From positions 33,561,304 to 33,625,303 of the forward strand of contig NC_092671.1 of NCBI RefSeq assembly GCF_964355755.1: a DNA stretch of 64,000 nt, read 5' to 3'. The notes under the pieces were generated by a model, which worked only from the letters and a program-made list of their open reading frames with translations, was not told the DNA's origin and did no database searches. The translations under genes and the position numbers were made by a program. Numbering within the stretch: the stretch's first letter is position 1; each line of letters opens with the position of its first letter. Below, one piece after another: positions 25,401-36,496 of this stretch. Source of the DNA: Antedon mediterranea. Taxonomy: Eukaryota > Echinodermata > Crinoidea > Comatulida > Antedonidae.

Positions 25401-25512
25401 TATAAATGTTTATAGAAAGTATATTTGCTTTCTTTAATTTCTATTTGCTATTAACTAAAGTAGAATCGTTTTCTTTTATGCAGGTAATTATAGATTGATT
25501 GATTATAGTTTG
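22490..25512 (-). mobile_element. L1/Tx1-like LINE inserted in LINE-A
   Basis: Minus strand, flanked by the 10-bp duplication AATCTATTTT (22480-22489 and 25513-25522). Motifs: KHNKSPGTDGFSVEFFKVFW, LIQNWRPISLLNVVYK, LINEDQPGFMKGRYIGE, GLKVNYQKTCGLGAKR, LAQWSKRYLTPLGRL, and the C-terminal CTFCDNVPETLPHLFVSCKY (23.36-23.61 kb). The catalytic YADD region is absent by internal deletion. The 5' end is in the RT linker and the 3' end is a T-rich tail at 22.49 kb. A Penelope-like fragment sits inside. Confidence 0.8.
22791..23299 (+). mobile_element. Penelope-like fragment with inverted terminal repeats
   Basis: Flanked by a perfect 12-bp duplication AATAATAATTGT (22779-22790 and 23300-23311). Ends are inverted repeats of about 90 bp containing GAGATCGAAACGTTCGAGTA. 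The interior on the plus strand reads TKEPKRKDRQIRESLHIRRN and NRDTGAHELSHLYNDLI, as in the C-terminal part of Penelope-like GIY-YIG proteins. Inverted partial copies at the ends are common in that group. The family call is from memory of such motifs. Confidence 0.55.
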
Positions 25513-26064
25513 AATCTATTTTGATCAGTAATTGCGGTAACTCACTGGAATTCAATGACTACCAATTTGCATTTAAAGCAAAGCACTCGACTGATACGTG
25601 TATCTTTGTATTAAAACATGTAATTGACTACTACAATAGAAATGGTAGTCCAGTTTTTGCCGGCTTTCTAGATGCCAGTAAGGCTTTTGATCGAGTCAAT
25701 CTCTGGATTCTTTATAATAAGCTCATTAACAATGGTATTAATCTTTGTATTGTTAAATTGCTTAAATGTTGGTATGAGAAACAGAGTTTTGTGATACGTT
25801 GAGGAAACTCTGTTTCAAAAGCATTTACAGTATCTAATGGAGTTAGACAGGGTGGGGTTATGTCCCCTCTCCTTTGTAACATATATATCAGTACTCTTAA
25901 TTGTAGACTAAGTGGTTTGTGCCAGGGTTGCCAATTTAAAAACATTATCTTGAATCATCTTATTTATGCGGATGATCTTGTTCTACTTGCCCCCTCAGTT
26001 GCTGGTCTCCAGCAATTGGTACATGTTTGTGAAGAGTTTTCGCAAGAGAATGATGTTTTATTTA
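25513..26064 (+). pseudogene. LINE-A reverse transcriptase, middle part
   Basis: Continues LINE-A after the first insertion: QFAFKAKHSTDTCIFVLKHV, FAGFLDASKAFDRVNLWIL, a TGA stop near 25.80 kb, VSNGVRQGGVMSPLLCN and the catalytic HLIYADDLVLLAPS near 25.96 kb. It ends at ENDVLF where LINE-B is inserted, and resumes at 29.40 kb with NDKKSF. Confidence 0.8.
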
Positions 26065-26132
26065 TTTTATTTATTTTACTTATCTTTTTGCGTCATGTAC
26101 ATTATATATAATATTAATTTTTCAACTGTATA

Positions 26133-27278
26133 ATGATTGATAGTGTAACTTCGAATCTACCTAACTTTAATCCGTTAACTCACAGCCTTGATAATTTTGA
26201 TGAGCAGTCAGCAGATTTAATCGACCAATTAAACTCGAAATCAACTACTCTTGATAACTGCTCATATTATGATTGTGACAAGTTTAATTCAACCTTCACA
26301 AATGATTCCAATACTAGCCTTTCCCTTTTTCATCTGAACATTAGAAGTATTAAAACTAAAGTAGACCCACTCATACCTCTGTTAGACAATTTAAGCATTG
26401 ATTTCTCAATAGTAGGTCTCTCAGAGACATGGCTACATGATAACTCGCAAACTTCCTCCTTACATAACTATACTTTTTTCTCTAAAAATAGGTCAACTAG
26501 AATTGGTGGTGGTGTTGCTTTATTTGTTCATAATGATATAAATGTTAAAATCAGACATGACATCTTGCTTCCTCTGCCTTATGAATCTCTATTCATTGAG
26601 CTTAGTAACCATAACAAAAAATCTACTGTTGTCGGTATAATATACCGTCCACCTGGAAGTTGTATTGACCATTTTTCTGAATCACTAGACAGTGTTCTAA
26701 GTAAAATTGATTCTGAAAATAAGAAGTGTCACATTATGGGGGATATAAATATTGATCTAATTAAATATCATAATCATCCCAGCACTGGAAATTATCTTGA
26801 TCTACTTCTTTCACATTCTTTTTATCCCACTATATCGAAACCTACCAGAATAACTACAACAACTGCCTCTCTAATTGATCACTTTTATACCAACCAAACT
26901 CATTTTAATATTTCCTCCGGTGTTCTTATTACAGATATTTCTGACCATCTTCCCATTTTTCAACTTATTCATGATGACCAATGCCATTATAACAAATCTA
27001 CTGATAGACAGTCTCCCCGCATACAGGATGTTAATGCCTTTTGTAATGACATCATAAACGAAGATTGGTCTGAAGTTTATAACGCCACACCTAATCTCGC
27101 TTTTGACACATTTTTATTAAAATTCTATAATATACATGACAAACATACCACCTATAAATCTGTACCCAAAACTAAAATGTCTAAACAACCATGGATGTCG
27201 CCTGGTCTTAGAAAATGTAGTAAAAAAAAGCAAAAATTATACAAAAAATTTTATCACAAGATCCTAATCGCAAACTAA
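26133..27278 (+). CDS. LINE-B endonuclease part of the polyprotein
   Basis: 381 residues. APE-type endonuclease: LFHLNIRSIKTK, IVGLSETWLH (catalytic Glu), GGGVALFVHND, VVGIIYRPPGS, CHIMGDINIDLIKY, LIDHFYTN and ITDISDHLPIFQLI. The frame ends at 27278 because of a one-base shift in an A-rich run near 27.25 kb. The next frame continues LSQDPNRKLTYTKYNN up to 27.37 kb, where a second shift in an A8 run returns to the original frame. Confidence 0.85.
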   Translation: MIDSVTSNLPNFNPLTHSLDNFDEQSADLIDQLNSKSTTLDNCSYYDCDKFNSTFTNDSNTSLSLFHLNIRSIKTKVDPLIPLLDNLSIDFSIVGLSETWLHDNSQTSSLHNYTFFSKNRSTRIGGGVALFVHNDINVKIRHDILLPLPYESLFIELSNHNKKSTVVGIIYRPPGSCIDHFSESLDSVLSKIDSENKKCHIMGDINIDLIKYHNHPSTGNYLDLLLSHSFYPTISKPTRITTTTASLIDHFYTNQTHFNISSGVLITDISDHLPIFQLIHDDQCHYNKSTDRQSPRIQDVNAFCNDIINEDWSEVYNATPNLAFDTFLLKFYNIHDKHTTYKSVPKTKMSKQPWMSPGLRKCSKKKQKLYKKFYHKILIAN

Positions 27279-27350
27279 CATACACAAAATATAACAATAT
27301 GTTTAATAAGCTTTGCCGCACTGCAAAAAAGAATTATTTTTCTTTACAAT

Positions 27351-29159
27351 TTGACACGGTCAAAGGCAATCTTAAAAAAAACCTGTTCCATTATTAATTC
27401 TGTTTTATCCCCTAATAAGTCAAGTCGAAACTATCCCAAACAACTTACAATAAATGACAATACCATTACATCTGAAATAGATATTTGTAATCAATTTAAT
27501 AAATATTTTTCTCAAATTGGCACTTCACTTAAAAATGCAATGCCAGATTCCTTAATTAATCCAAAATCATATCTTCCTGATCCCCTTCTCCATTCTTTCT
27601 TTATAAATCCTGTAACTGAACATGAAGTGATGATAATTATAAATGATCTTGATCCAAAGAAAGGAGGTGGCGATGATAGAGTTACACCATACGTTATTAA
27701 ATTGATTTCTCCATTCATTATTAATCACCTTACGTTCTGTATTAATTCATCTTTTTCTTCAGGTAGTTTTCCCAATTATTTAAAGTTAGCAAAAGTTATT
27801 CCAATTTTCAAGAAAGGTAGACAAGATATACTTTCAAATTACAGACCCATTTCACTACTTAGTACCTTTTCCAAAATCATTGAAAAATTAATGTACTCCC
27901 GTCTCTATGAGTTCCTGGATTGCAATAACGTACTCTTTGCTCATCAATATGGTTTTCGTAAATGTCATTCCACTTCACATGCAATCCTTGATCTCATAAA
28001 TAATGTAACAAACTCCTTTGAAAAAAGAAAATTTTTGTTATCTGTCTTTGTCGACTTATCCAAGGCCTTCGATATTATAGATCACCGTATACTTATTAAT
28101 AAACTTAACAATTATGGAATCAGGGGTATTACCTTAAACTGGTTTCGTAGTTACTTAAGTATGAGGAAGCAATATGTCTCGTTTGGTAATTGTATGTCAC
28201 CGGAGGAGGAGATGACACGTGGGGTGCCACAAGGGTCGGTTCTTGGCCCTCTCTTTTTTTTAATTTACGTAAATGACTTATCCAGAGTCAGTGACACCCT
28301 CCATGTTATCTCCTTTGCTGATGACACTACACTATTTTTTTCTCATTCAGATTTAAAAGTTTTATTTTCTATAGTTAATAATGAATTGTCAAAATATAAT
28401 GACTGGTTCATCTCAAATAAACTCCTTATAAACTCCATGAAAACCAATTACATTCTTTTTCATACACAACGTCAATCGTTAGACCTTACTGATTACAATA
28501 TATTTATTAATGGAGATAACATTAAACAAACGTCAGAGACTATGTTCCTTGGTGTTTTAATCCAGGAAAACTTGAGATGGACCAGTCATCAGAATCATAT
28601 TGCAAATAAAATTTCTAAAACAATTGGGATTATAAATAATCTTAAGCACACTTTTCCCCGGCGTATCCTTCTTTCATTATATAATTCTTTAATTTTACCT
28701 CATCTTTATTATTGTAACATTATTTGGGCTGCTGACTATCCATCACATCTCGATAAACTTAATAAGCTGATTAAGCGTGCTATTAGAAATATTACTTGTA
28801 CGTCTCGCATTACTCCATCTGAACCTTTATTTTATGAACTTAAGTTACTGAAGTTAGGTGATATACATAAATTGCAAAGTGCCTCTTTTGTCTTTCAATA
28901 TTTTTCTAACAATCTTCCTTCTCCCATGATGAATTTATTTAACACTGCTGATTTCAACCATGGTCATAATTTAAGAAGTACTGTTCATAAGTTTCAGTTA
29001 ACTATTCCTTTTGTTAGATTAACTAGTTCTTCTCACTTTATTTATGTTTCTGGCCCTAAAATTTGGAATCAATTAGATACTAGTATTGTTAACTCTTCCT
29101 CTCTCCCAACTTTTCGTAAAAAACTTAAAAGTAATTTGTTATCATTGTACTCAATCTAG
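27351..29159 (+). CDS. LINE-B reverse transcriptase part
   Basis: 602 residues in the same frame as the endonuclease part. RT motifs: NYRPISLLSTFSKIIEKLMY, QYGFRKCHSTSHAILDL, FVDLSKAFDIIDHRIL, GVPQGSVLGPLFFLIYVNDL, VISFADDTTLFFSHSD (FADD catalytic box) and FLGVLI. The C-terminal part has HLYYCNIIWA and ends FRKKLKSNLLSLYSI. No internal stop. With the upstream endonuclease it forms one ORF broken only by two compensating single-base shifts. Confidence 0.9.
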   Translation: MTRSKAILKKTCSIINSVLSPNKSSRNYPKQLTINDNTITSEIDICNQFNKYFSQIGTSLKNAMPDSLINPKSYLPDPLLHSFFINPVTEHEVMIIINDLDPKKGGGDDRVTPYVIKLISPFIINHLTFCINSSFSSGSFPNYLKLAKVIPIFKKGRQDILSNYRPISLLSTFSKIIEKLMYSRLYEFLDCNNVLFAHQYGFRKCHSTSHAILDLINNVTNSFEKRKFLLSVFVDLSKAFDIIDHRILINKLNNYGIRGITLNWFRSYLSMRKQYVSFGNCMSPEEEMTRGVPQGSVLGPLFFLIYVNDLSRVSDTLHVISFADDTTLFFSHSDLKVLFSIVNNELSKYNDWFISNKLLINSMKTNYILFHTQRQSLDLTDYNIFINGDNIKQTSETMFLGVLIQENLRWTSHQNHIANKISKTIGIINNLKHTFPRRILLSLYNSLILPHLYYCNIIWAADYPSHLDKLNKLIKRAIRNITCTSRITPSEPLFYELKLLKLGDIHKLQSASFVFQYFSNNLPSPMMNLFNTADFNHGHNLRSTVHKFQLTIPFVRLTSSSHFIYVSGPKIWNQLDTSIVNSSSLPTFRKKLKSNLLSLYSI

Positions 29160-29400
29160 ACCTTCAAACTGTTTTTGTCATGACTTTTTTTTATTTTATT
29201 TAATAATTATATACAAATGTATTTTTTTCTTTTGTTTATGGGTCTTGCGTGACAAGTATTCTCTTCTTGCAAGATCCTCTATTAATGGTATTTTTTGTAT
29301 TTTCTCATTATAAATTATCATTCTTTTTTATTGTATTGTTATACCATTGATAGAAACTAATAAATGTTGAATTATTATTATTATTATTATTATTATTATT

Positions 29401-29923
29401 TAATGATAAGAAATCTTTTTGTATGTGTTTATGTCCTCGTACTTGCAAACTTGAAGGTAATTCTATTACTAAACTTTTTGGTAAAAAAGTTGCTTATGTT
29501 GAGAATCGTACCTACCTTGGTCATATTCTTATGTGTGATTGCAGTGATGAGGCTGACATTCAAAGTCAATACAGATCTTTATGTATTAGAAGCAACTCAC
29601 TCAATCGCAAATTTATGAAATGCTCTACCAATGTTAAATGTTGTCTCTTTAGATCTTACTGTATTAGTATGTATTGTGCAGCCCTTTGGTGTAACTATCG
29701 TATGAAGAATATTAGATCTCTTAATGTATGTTACAATAATGCTCTGCGCCGTATACTTAATGTCTCTAGAAGTAGTAGTGCCAGTGCAATGTTTATTGAA
29801 CATGGTGTCCCTTCCTTTAATGAGTACATGCGAAAATCTACCTATAGTTTTATGCAACGTATGTTGAATAGTGGTAACGTCCTTGTTGCTTGTGTTTGCA
29901 AAATTCTCCAAAATGTATTTTAG
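29401..29923 (+). pseudogene. LINE-A C-terminal part
   Basis: Resumes LINE-A: NDKKSFCMCLCPRTCKLEG, NRTYLGHILMCDCSDEADI, SYCISMYCAALWCNYRM and NNALRRILNVSRSSSASAMF, then a stop at 29923. A T-rich tract and AATAAA near 30.02 kb probably mark the element's 3' end. Confidence 0.75.
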
Positions 29924-30029
29924 ATGGAGAAGCATTCTATATACTTAAGTTTAGAGTTTACAATTTTTTTTTTTTTTTTTCTGATTATACGTTTATTAAT
30001 ATGGATGATATTTCCGAAATAAAAAGAAA

Positions 30030-30535
30030 TTGAAAAAGCAATGTCAGTTCTAAGTAATAACAATACAAGGACTTCACACGATTAGAAGTATAGTATAAGG
30101 CTCTATTTATTCAAATTGTTTGCTCAGTAATATACTATTAAAAATGTTGGCAAAAAACAAAATGTTTTGAACATTAACCAAAACACAGTTCGTTCTTCTG
30201 GTAGATACTTGTAGGTATGTTTGATGCCACTACAGTAGGCCTACTTGTGTGCAATGCTAGACTACCGTTTGCCATGTCCACTTCATCTTTATCCTGGCCT
30301 CGGCCCTCTTACTGCTGATTTATGTGAAAAAAGAAGATATGTAATCATCTACATGTTAACACATGTTTATTTCTAACAATTTGCCTGACCTCTTACACAT
30401 ACCTAATAACAACATGTTGCTTTATTGACTAATGTGATGACACACTAGAGGTCCAGTTCAACCTAAAGCATCCCATATGTGTGGTTACCACCAAATCGTA
30501 GTTAATTGCATTAAGCATTATACTTACCTCCGTAT
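30030..30535. other. Spacer between LINE-A and gene B
   Basis: No reading frame of note. Contains the likely 3' untranslated region of gene B on the minus strand. Confidence 0.3.
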
Positions 30536-30540
30536 CAGTT

Positions 30541-33294
30541 TCAGTAATAGAATATTGTGTATTGTACTGCAAATATTATGATGAATGCAATTTATGTACT
30601 TAGTAATATTTGAATACTTTAGTGGTTCTTATGTAACCTTTTGATAATTATTATAAACTATGAAATTGCTAAATCTGTCTAGTTACTTACGCCCTAGTTC
30701 ACGGAGGATTCGGTCACCATCTAAATATAGAAGGGAAAAAATGCATGATGATTACAAGTTCATATAATAATAATAACATAGTAAAGTCTTCATAGTAACT
30801 TACAACGATGTACGCTTTAAATGTTAGTACGTTGTATACAATTATTATCTCAAACAGCATTGTAATTTAAATAACACATCACACAAAATGAAAGCAGTAA
30901 ACCACACGATTGCACAGCAATCTGCAACTGATATCAAATGTATCTTGCCATGAACGGTACTCACCTAATCCTCGACGGATTCTGTTATAAACTGACATGC
31001 ATTCTGTTGAAATATTAACAGAAATTATAGAAATTATAAAGTAACAACATTATTACTTATTATATAGTAGGCCTAATAACAATAATAATACTCCCAATAT
31101 ATATTAATGATAATAGTTTATTGAACTATTGATTATCGATCAAAGAACTATGAGAAAAAACATCTAATTATATACTCATAAATCTCCTTTGATATAATTA
31201 TTTTGGTTACAATATTAGACAACCAGCTCTAACACAGCAAAGGGTATACCACGCTTGATTTGTTTAAAGTTGTACCATTTCAGTTATACGGTATTTAAAT
31301 AATGATAATGATACTAATATCACTTGAATGTACTGTATATAGCACAAATCCCACTAAGTACATAAAACCTAAAAGGAAAATCCAGTTTTTAAAGGACCAA
31401 TACCAGTCAACGTTTAACACGAATCTATTTTGAGAACTGAGAGGGCGTGGTACAAACCTTTTGGACAACGCTGCTCTCGCGTCTCCAATAATCATTCAGT
31501 GATATATTTCTAATCTCCTTTTTCATCACTTTTCAGTTACCATATTTTGACAATATTTTCCATAACCGGCCTTTTCATATAAACCACAGTATATAGGCCT
31601 ATACTCATAATTGAATATACTTCAGTAATAAAGGAAATAGTAATATTTATTAACAATGTTATTTGCTGTCATATTAGGCCACAGCTTTGTTTCGGGTATG
31701 CACTACACAGTATGGCGTCACAGCGACGGGGGTCTAGGCCCCGAATAATATATCTGACATTAAAGAATGTTTATAGAGATTTGAGACTAGGAAAGCCAAT
31801 CAGTTTCATTTTCCTTGTATGAGTGGAGAAGACAATGGCCACTAGCACTGGAAATTGTTCTTTATTGATAAACTATTGATAGCTACACCTAAACCTTAAA
31901 AGTTTAGAGTCATCGTCTAGGCCTACTAAACGATTGTATACAGCCCTACCTTAAAATAAGATAATGGATTGCGCAAAGACATCAATAAAGTGCAATATGT
32001 AGAATAAATTAAACAATAACACGCGTTGTTTATACAACTTGTACATTTTACTTACCTTTAGTGTTACCATTCAGGTCAATACATTCTTCTTCCCATGGAT
32101 CTGAAATATAAAATACAAAGATATTTTTTAATCCGCATCACACTAAAGAGTAGAGAAAAGAAATATCGAGTAATAATATAACAAGAAGAGGATATAACAT
32201 AGCAAAACAATAATTTTGACACAGCAAAGTCATTATTGGTACATTCAAGGGTAAATAACATATAAATATGCGACAGAAACCAATACTTACACTGACATTG
32301 CCCAAATTCAGCCTGAAATAAAAATACGGCTAAACACACAATGATCAACGTTTGCCATCTCCTGAAAAAAATGTGTATGTATACCTGTAGTTTTTTTTAT
32401 AAATCTAACCCACATAAACTACAACAAACAAAATATTTCTAAATGTGATATGTAAATAAATCAAAATTAAAATATCTAGAAGCATTTGTGTTCACATAAG
32501 TACCTTTTTCGATCACAAAATGTTATATAATATTACTGTTAAAGTTCTTGCTGATCCACCAATCACCAATAATGTTATTTTAAGTACTCTGTATCTTGTG
32601 ATTTTTATTATTTATAAAAGACGCAATAAATGAAATGAATTGGAAAATTGCGTCAAAGCATAATAAGCAAGTAAGGGTAGATTTGATAAACATTTTGTGT
32701 CAAGCTATTCAAAAGTTAATGAACAGAGGTATTCTAAATAACACTTAGTAAACGGATGCCAGGTTTTGGCCAGAAATCATATTCTTATTCCCGTCGCATT
32801 ATGCCTTCTTATTCTACCAAATTTCCGAACACTAGACCTATCATAATTTAATCTTTTGTGACGATTACAAAGACCACCTAACGACAAAGACTCAAATCCA
32901 ACTCATAATATGAGTAGGATCAAACCCAGTACCGTTTGATTACGATCATGCGGGAAATTACCTCACGATGATATTACACAGTTTAAGGTCAAAAGATTAG
33001 GCCTATATAAAATATTTTGATATTATGTTTAAATCCTTTAATAAAATGGTATAGTTGTATTATGTGTGATAAATAAAGACATTTTTAACATAATGTTGCT
33101 TTCAAGATTTACATGAATTATATGATAGAATAACAAAATAATATACATGCAAAGCTAAACCCAAATCGCTCAATCTATAGTTAATACAAATTTATAAAAA
33201 AGTGTCTTCAGATTTATCATCGTGGTTCCACCATTGCAAGATTACAGTAGTCAAATTATTATATGTCAATAAATACTTACAGTTTAGCTGACAT
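30541..33294 (-). CDS. Gene B: micro-exon gene for a small secreted peptide
   Basis: Seen: exons 33281-33294 (14 nt), 32291-32361 (71), 32056-32100 (45), 30965-31003 (39), 30691-30720 (30) and terminal 30541-30566 ending in TGA. Intron 1 is phase 2, all others phase 1, and every junction keeps the frame. Exons 1-2 encode a signal peptide: MSAKL, then RWQTLIIVCLAVFLFQ, with likely cleavage near EFGQCQ. The rest is an acidic block (YPWEEECIDLNGNTK), a Cys-containing block ending RIRRG, then DGDRILRELG and a hydrophobic tail QYTIFYY. Total 74 residues. Signal exon and start exon are nearly identical in sequence to those of gene D, so these are recent paralogues. The intron between exons 3 and 4 carries a 5' fragment of the tyrosine-recombinase element. 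Inferred: secreted precursor with a dibasic processing site. The terminal exon is the least certain part. Confidence 0.7.
31422..31765 (+). mobile_element. 5' fragment of the tyrosine-recombinase element in a gene B intron
   Basis: Aligns with 11290-11610: TTGAGAACTGAGAGGGCGTG, CTTTTCAGTTACCAT and ATTAGGCCACAGCTTTGTTT all recur. It covers the leader and the first part of the hydrolase ORF, including the GHSFVSG block, then stops. It lies between exons 3 and 4 of gene B, in the opposite orientation. Confidence 0.8.
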
Positions 33295-33344
33295 GATGAT
33301 AGCGGACATCAGTTAAATAAGTAATATTGTATCTTGTATGGTTG

Positions 33345-35905
33345 CTGTATAGACTTTATAGACACACTTTGATATTATACATAATCCGATGCTTAAATAT
33401 CGTTTTAAACCTGTATAATAAATTTACGACTGAAAATGTTTAATTACAAAGGTTTTCATAATTATTTGAAATAAAATTTACAATATCACTATAGTCGTTA
33501 TTGTTATTATTCGAATATAATTCAATAAAACTCTGCATAAAAATATATCGTTTTAAACCTGTATAATATATTCACGACTGAAAATGTTTAATTACAAAGG
33601 TTAAACAACTATTTTCATAATTATTTGAAACAAATTTTACAATATCACAATAGTCGCTATTGTTATTATTCAAATATAATTCAATAAAACTTTGCATAAA
33701 CGAATAAAGTATGATTGAGGTGTTTTATTGTCTATGGAATGATAATTAATTGCACCTGTTGTATTTTCCAAATACAAGTCGAGAAATTGTACTGAAATGT
33801 ATACGTCAATAAATTTAGGTAGATCTGGTTAATAATTTTCTTCTGGATATTCCAAGTTGATATGAAAATTGGATTATTTAAACTGTCGTTTGTCATTGGT
33901 CAATTCGCTTGCGTTGCGTCCTATAAGTTTGAAACCAACTCGAGAGAGTAAGTTTTATATATTCTGAACTTGGATCGCCAAAAAGAAGATTATAACAAAA
34001 TACTATGATTGTTGTTATTATTATCAATAAGTGAAATAGAGAAAATGGTTAATCTTGTTTGAATCTTAGAAATTTAAAGTGTATGCATACATAACATTTC
34101 CATCTGTCAGATGCTGTAATGGACGAACTTGTTGGAATAATATACCTGATGAAATTCGTGTTCTATCTAACAACAAACTTTTTTCTTCTAAATAAAAAAA
34201 AAAACAACATTATTTCTAGATACTATTTACAACGTTTACGTTTTCTGAATCTGAACTGTTTGATCTGTGTACCGGTGTGAGTGTGGGTGTGTACCTGCTT
34301 GTGATTGCGTTTCAAAGAAATTAACAAAGTTAATATATGGCTCCTCCAACTCAGGCTTGCATTTTGGATGTGACTACCTTTTTTCAGCTTTCTATTTTTT
34401 TAATTATTATACATAATTATTTCGAGATAGAAATTTTGACATTCTTATATGATTGTCTGATGAAAATTCTAAATTGTATGTTTGTTTCCTTTTTGAAACC
34501 TTTTTACCTTTCATTGTTGTTATTGATTTTGTTTCTATCTTTTCTGTTTTAGAAGGAAATAAATGTTTATTTAGATTTGATTTGATGGAATTATTTCATT
34601 ATAGTTGAATCGGTAGTAATATTTATATAGACTTTATAGACACACTTTGATATTATACAGATAATCCGATGCTTAAATATCGTTTTAAACCTGTATAATA
34701 AATTTACGACTGAAAATGTTTAATTACAAAGGTTTTCATAATTATTTGAAATAAAATTTACAATATCACTATAGTCGTTATTGTTATTATTCGAATTTAA
34801 TTCAATAAAACTTTGCATAAAAATATATCGTTTTAAACCTGTATAATATATTCACGACTGAAAATGTTTAATTACAAAGGTTAAACAACTATTTTCATAA
34901 TTATTTGAAGCAAATTTTACAATATCACAATAGTCGCTATTGTTATTATTCAAATATAATTCAATAAAACTTTGTATAAACGAATAAAGTATGATTGAGG
35001 TGTTTTATTGTCTATGGAATGATAATTAATTGCACCTGTTGTATTTTCCAAATACAAGTCGAGAAATTGTACTGAAATGTATACGTCAATAAATTTAGGT
35101 AGATCTGGTTAATTATTTTCTTCTGGATATTCCAAGTTGATATGAAAATTGGATTATTTGAACTGTCGTTTGTCATTGGTCAATTCGCTTGCGTTGCGTC
35201 CTATAAGTTTGAAACCAACTCGAGAGAGTAAGTTTTATAAATTCTGAACTTGGATCGCCAAAAAGAAGATTATAACAACATACTATGATTGTTGTTATTA
35301 TTATCAATAAGTGAAATAGAGAAAATGATTAATCTTGTTTGAATCTTAGAAATTTAAAGTGTATGCATACATAACATTTTCATCTGTCAGATGCTGTAAT
35401 GGACGAACTTGTTGGAATAATATACCTGATGAAATTCGTGTTCTATCTAACAACAAACTTTTTTCTTCTAAATAAAAAAAAAACAACATTATTTCTAGAT
35501 ACTATTTACAACGTTTACGTTTTCTGAATCTGAACTGTTTGATCTGTGTACCGGTGTGAGTGTGGGTGTGTACCTGCTTGTGATTGCGTTTCAAAGAAAT
35601 TAACAAAGTTAATATATGGCTCCTCCAACTCAGGCTTGCATTTTGGATGTGGCTACCTTTTTTCAGCTTACTATTTTTTTAATTATTATACATAATTATT
35701 TCGAGATAGAAATTTTGACATTCTTATATGATTGTCTGATGAAAATTCTAAATTGTATGTTTGTTTCCTTTTTGAAACCTTTTTACCTTTCATTGTTGTT
35801 ATTGATTTTGTTTCTATCTTTTCTGTTTTAGAAGGAAATAAATGTTTATTTAGATTTGATTTGATGGAATTATTTCATTTTAGTTGAATCGGTAGTAATA
35901 TTTGT
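33345..35905. repeat. Tandem duplication, 1.28-kb unit, two copies
   Basis: Copy 1 about 33345-34625, copy 2 about 34626-35905, nearly identical. Each starts TATAGACTTTATAGACACAC and holds a short internal duplication of about 147 bp (33.40 and 33.54 kb in copy 1). Each also has a 71-codon hydrophobic chance frame starting MAPPTQAC. The unit begins at the presumed core promoter of gene B and covers its upstream region. The segment GTCGTTATTGTTATTATTCG recurs upstream of gene D near 44.49 kb. Confidence 0.9.
33354..33360 (-). promoter_or_regulatory. TATA box of gene B
   Basis: Reverse strand reads TATAAAG about 60 bp upstream of the gene B start codon. It lies at the start of the 1.28-kb unit that is tandemly duplicated, so a second copy of the same box sits near 34.63 kb. 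Confidence 0.45.
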
Positions 35906-36490
35906 GATATAGTTAGGGAATTGGATAGACACACCTTAACTGGTGAGAGCTTTTTAATATTGCTGTTGTCTATCCTCGGCATTGTATATTTATTCTGTCG
36001 AAATGAATAAAACAATATTTAAAAAAAACTAAAAAACGACGTGATGCGTCTGCCACTTATTTTTTCAAAAACTCATCACGTCCATTACCAGATAATTCTG
36101 CATCTTAGGTTCATATCATATTTGGTAGATAGTTATTTGCAATCTTACACAATCAAAATGGAGATGCAACAATTCTCGAAATTTGAAATCAATAGTTGCA
36201 ACATGATTTGCAAATGTTGTTGTTGTTGTGTCTGTATCATTTATTAGTTTAAATTGTAAAAATGCATAAATAAAGGTAATCTTGGTATATTTTAATATAG
36301 TGCAACTCCTTAAATGTTTTGTTGCAGAGGTTTTTATCTGTTTTCCAATTCTGTGTGATACAGGAATCATTTGCTTAAGATTGAAATTTCAAGCTCTGAC
36401 TGTAGATTGAAAAAAGTGTTTTGCATATGCCGACCGGAATGTGACACTACTACAAACCTAGGGTGAAATGTATTATATGAAGTTTCTTCG
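35906..36490. other. Spacer; no gene recognised
   Basis: AT-rich, with short overlapping frames on both strands and no recognisable domain or splice-bounded exon. Confidence 0.35.
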
Positions 36491-36496
36491 GTCAAA

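Larger units (their letters stand above)
26065..29400 (+). mobile_element. LINE-B, nearly complete, inserted in LINE-A
   Basis: A 3.3-kb APE-type LINE with a short 5' leader and a 3' (ATT)n tail (29.37-29.40 kb), within TTATTT repeats at the target. Inserted so that LINE-A reads on from ENDVLF to NDKKSF if it is removed. It is the least decayed element of the window and therefore probably the youngest in this nest. Confidence 0.85.

Noticed and set aside
30797-30810. Possible 11-nt exon in gene B (donor GTAAGT)
   Set aside because: Weak acceptor, length not a multiple of three, and inclusion creates a stop in the next exon.
34337-35831. Two identical-looking 71-codon hydrophobic frames (MAPPTQAC...)
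   Set aside because: Copies of one frame in the 1.28-kb tandem duplication. T-rich composition makes a Leu/Ile/Phe-rich chance frame, with no promoter or conserved domain.
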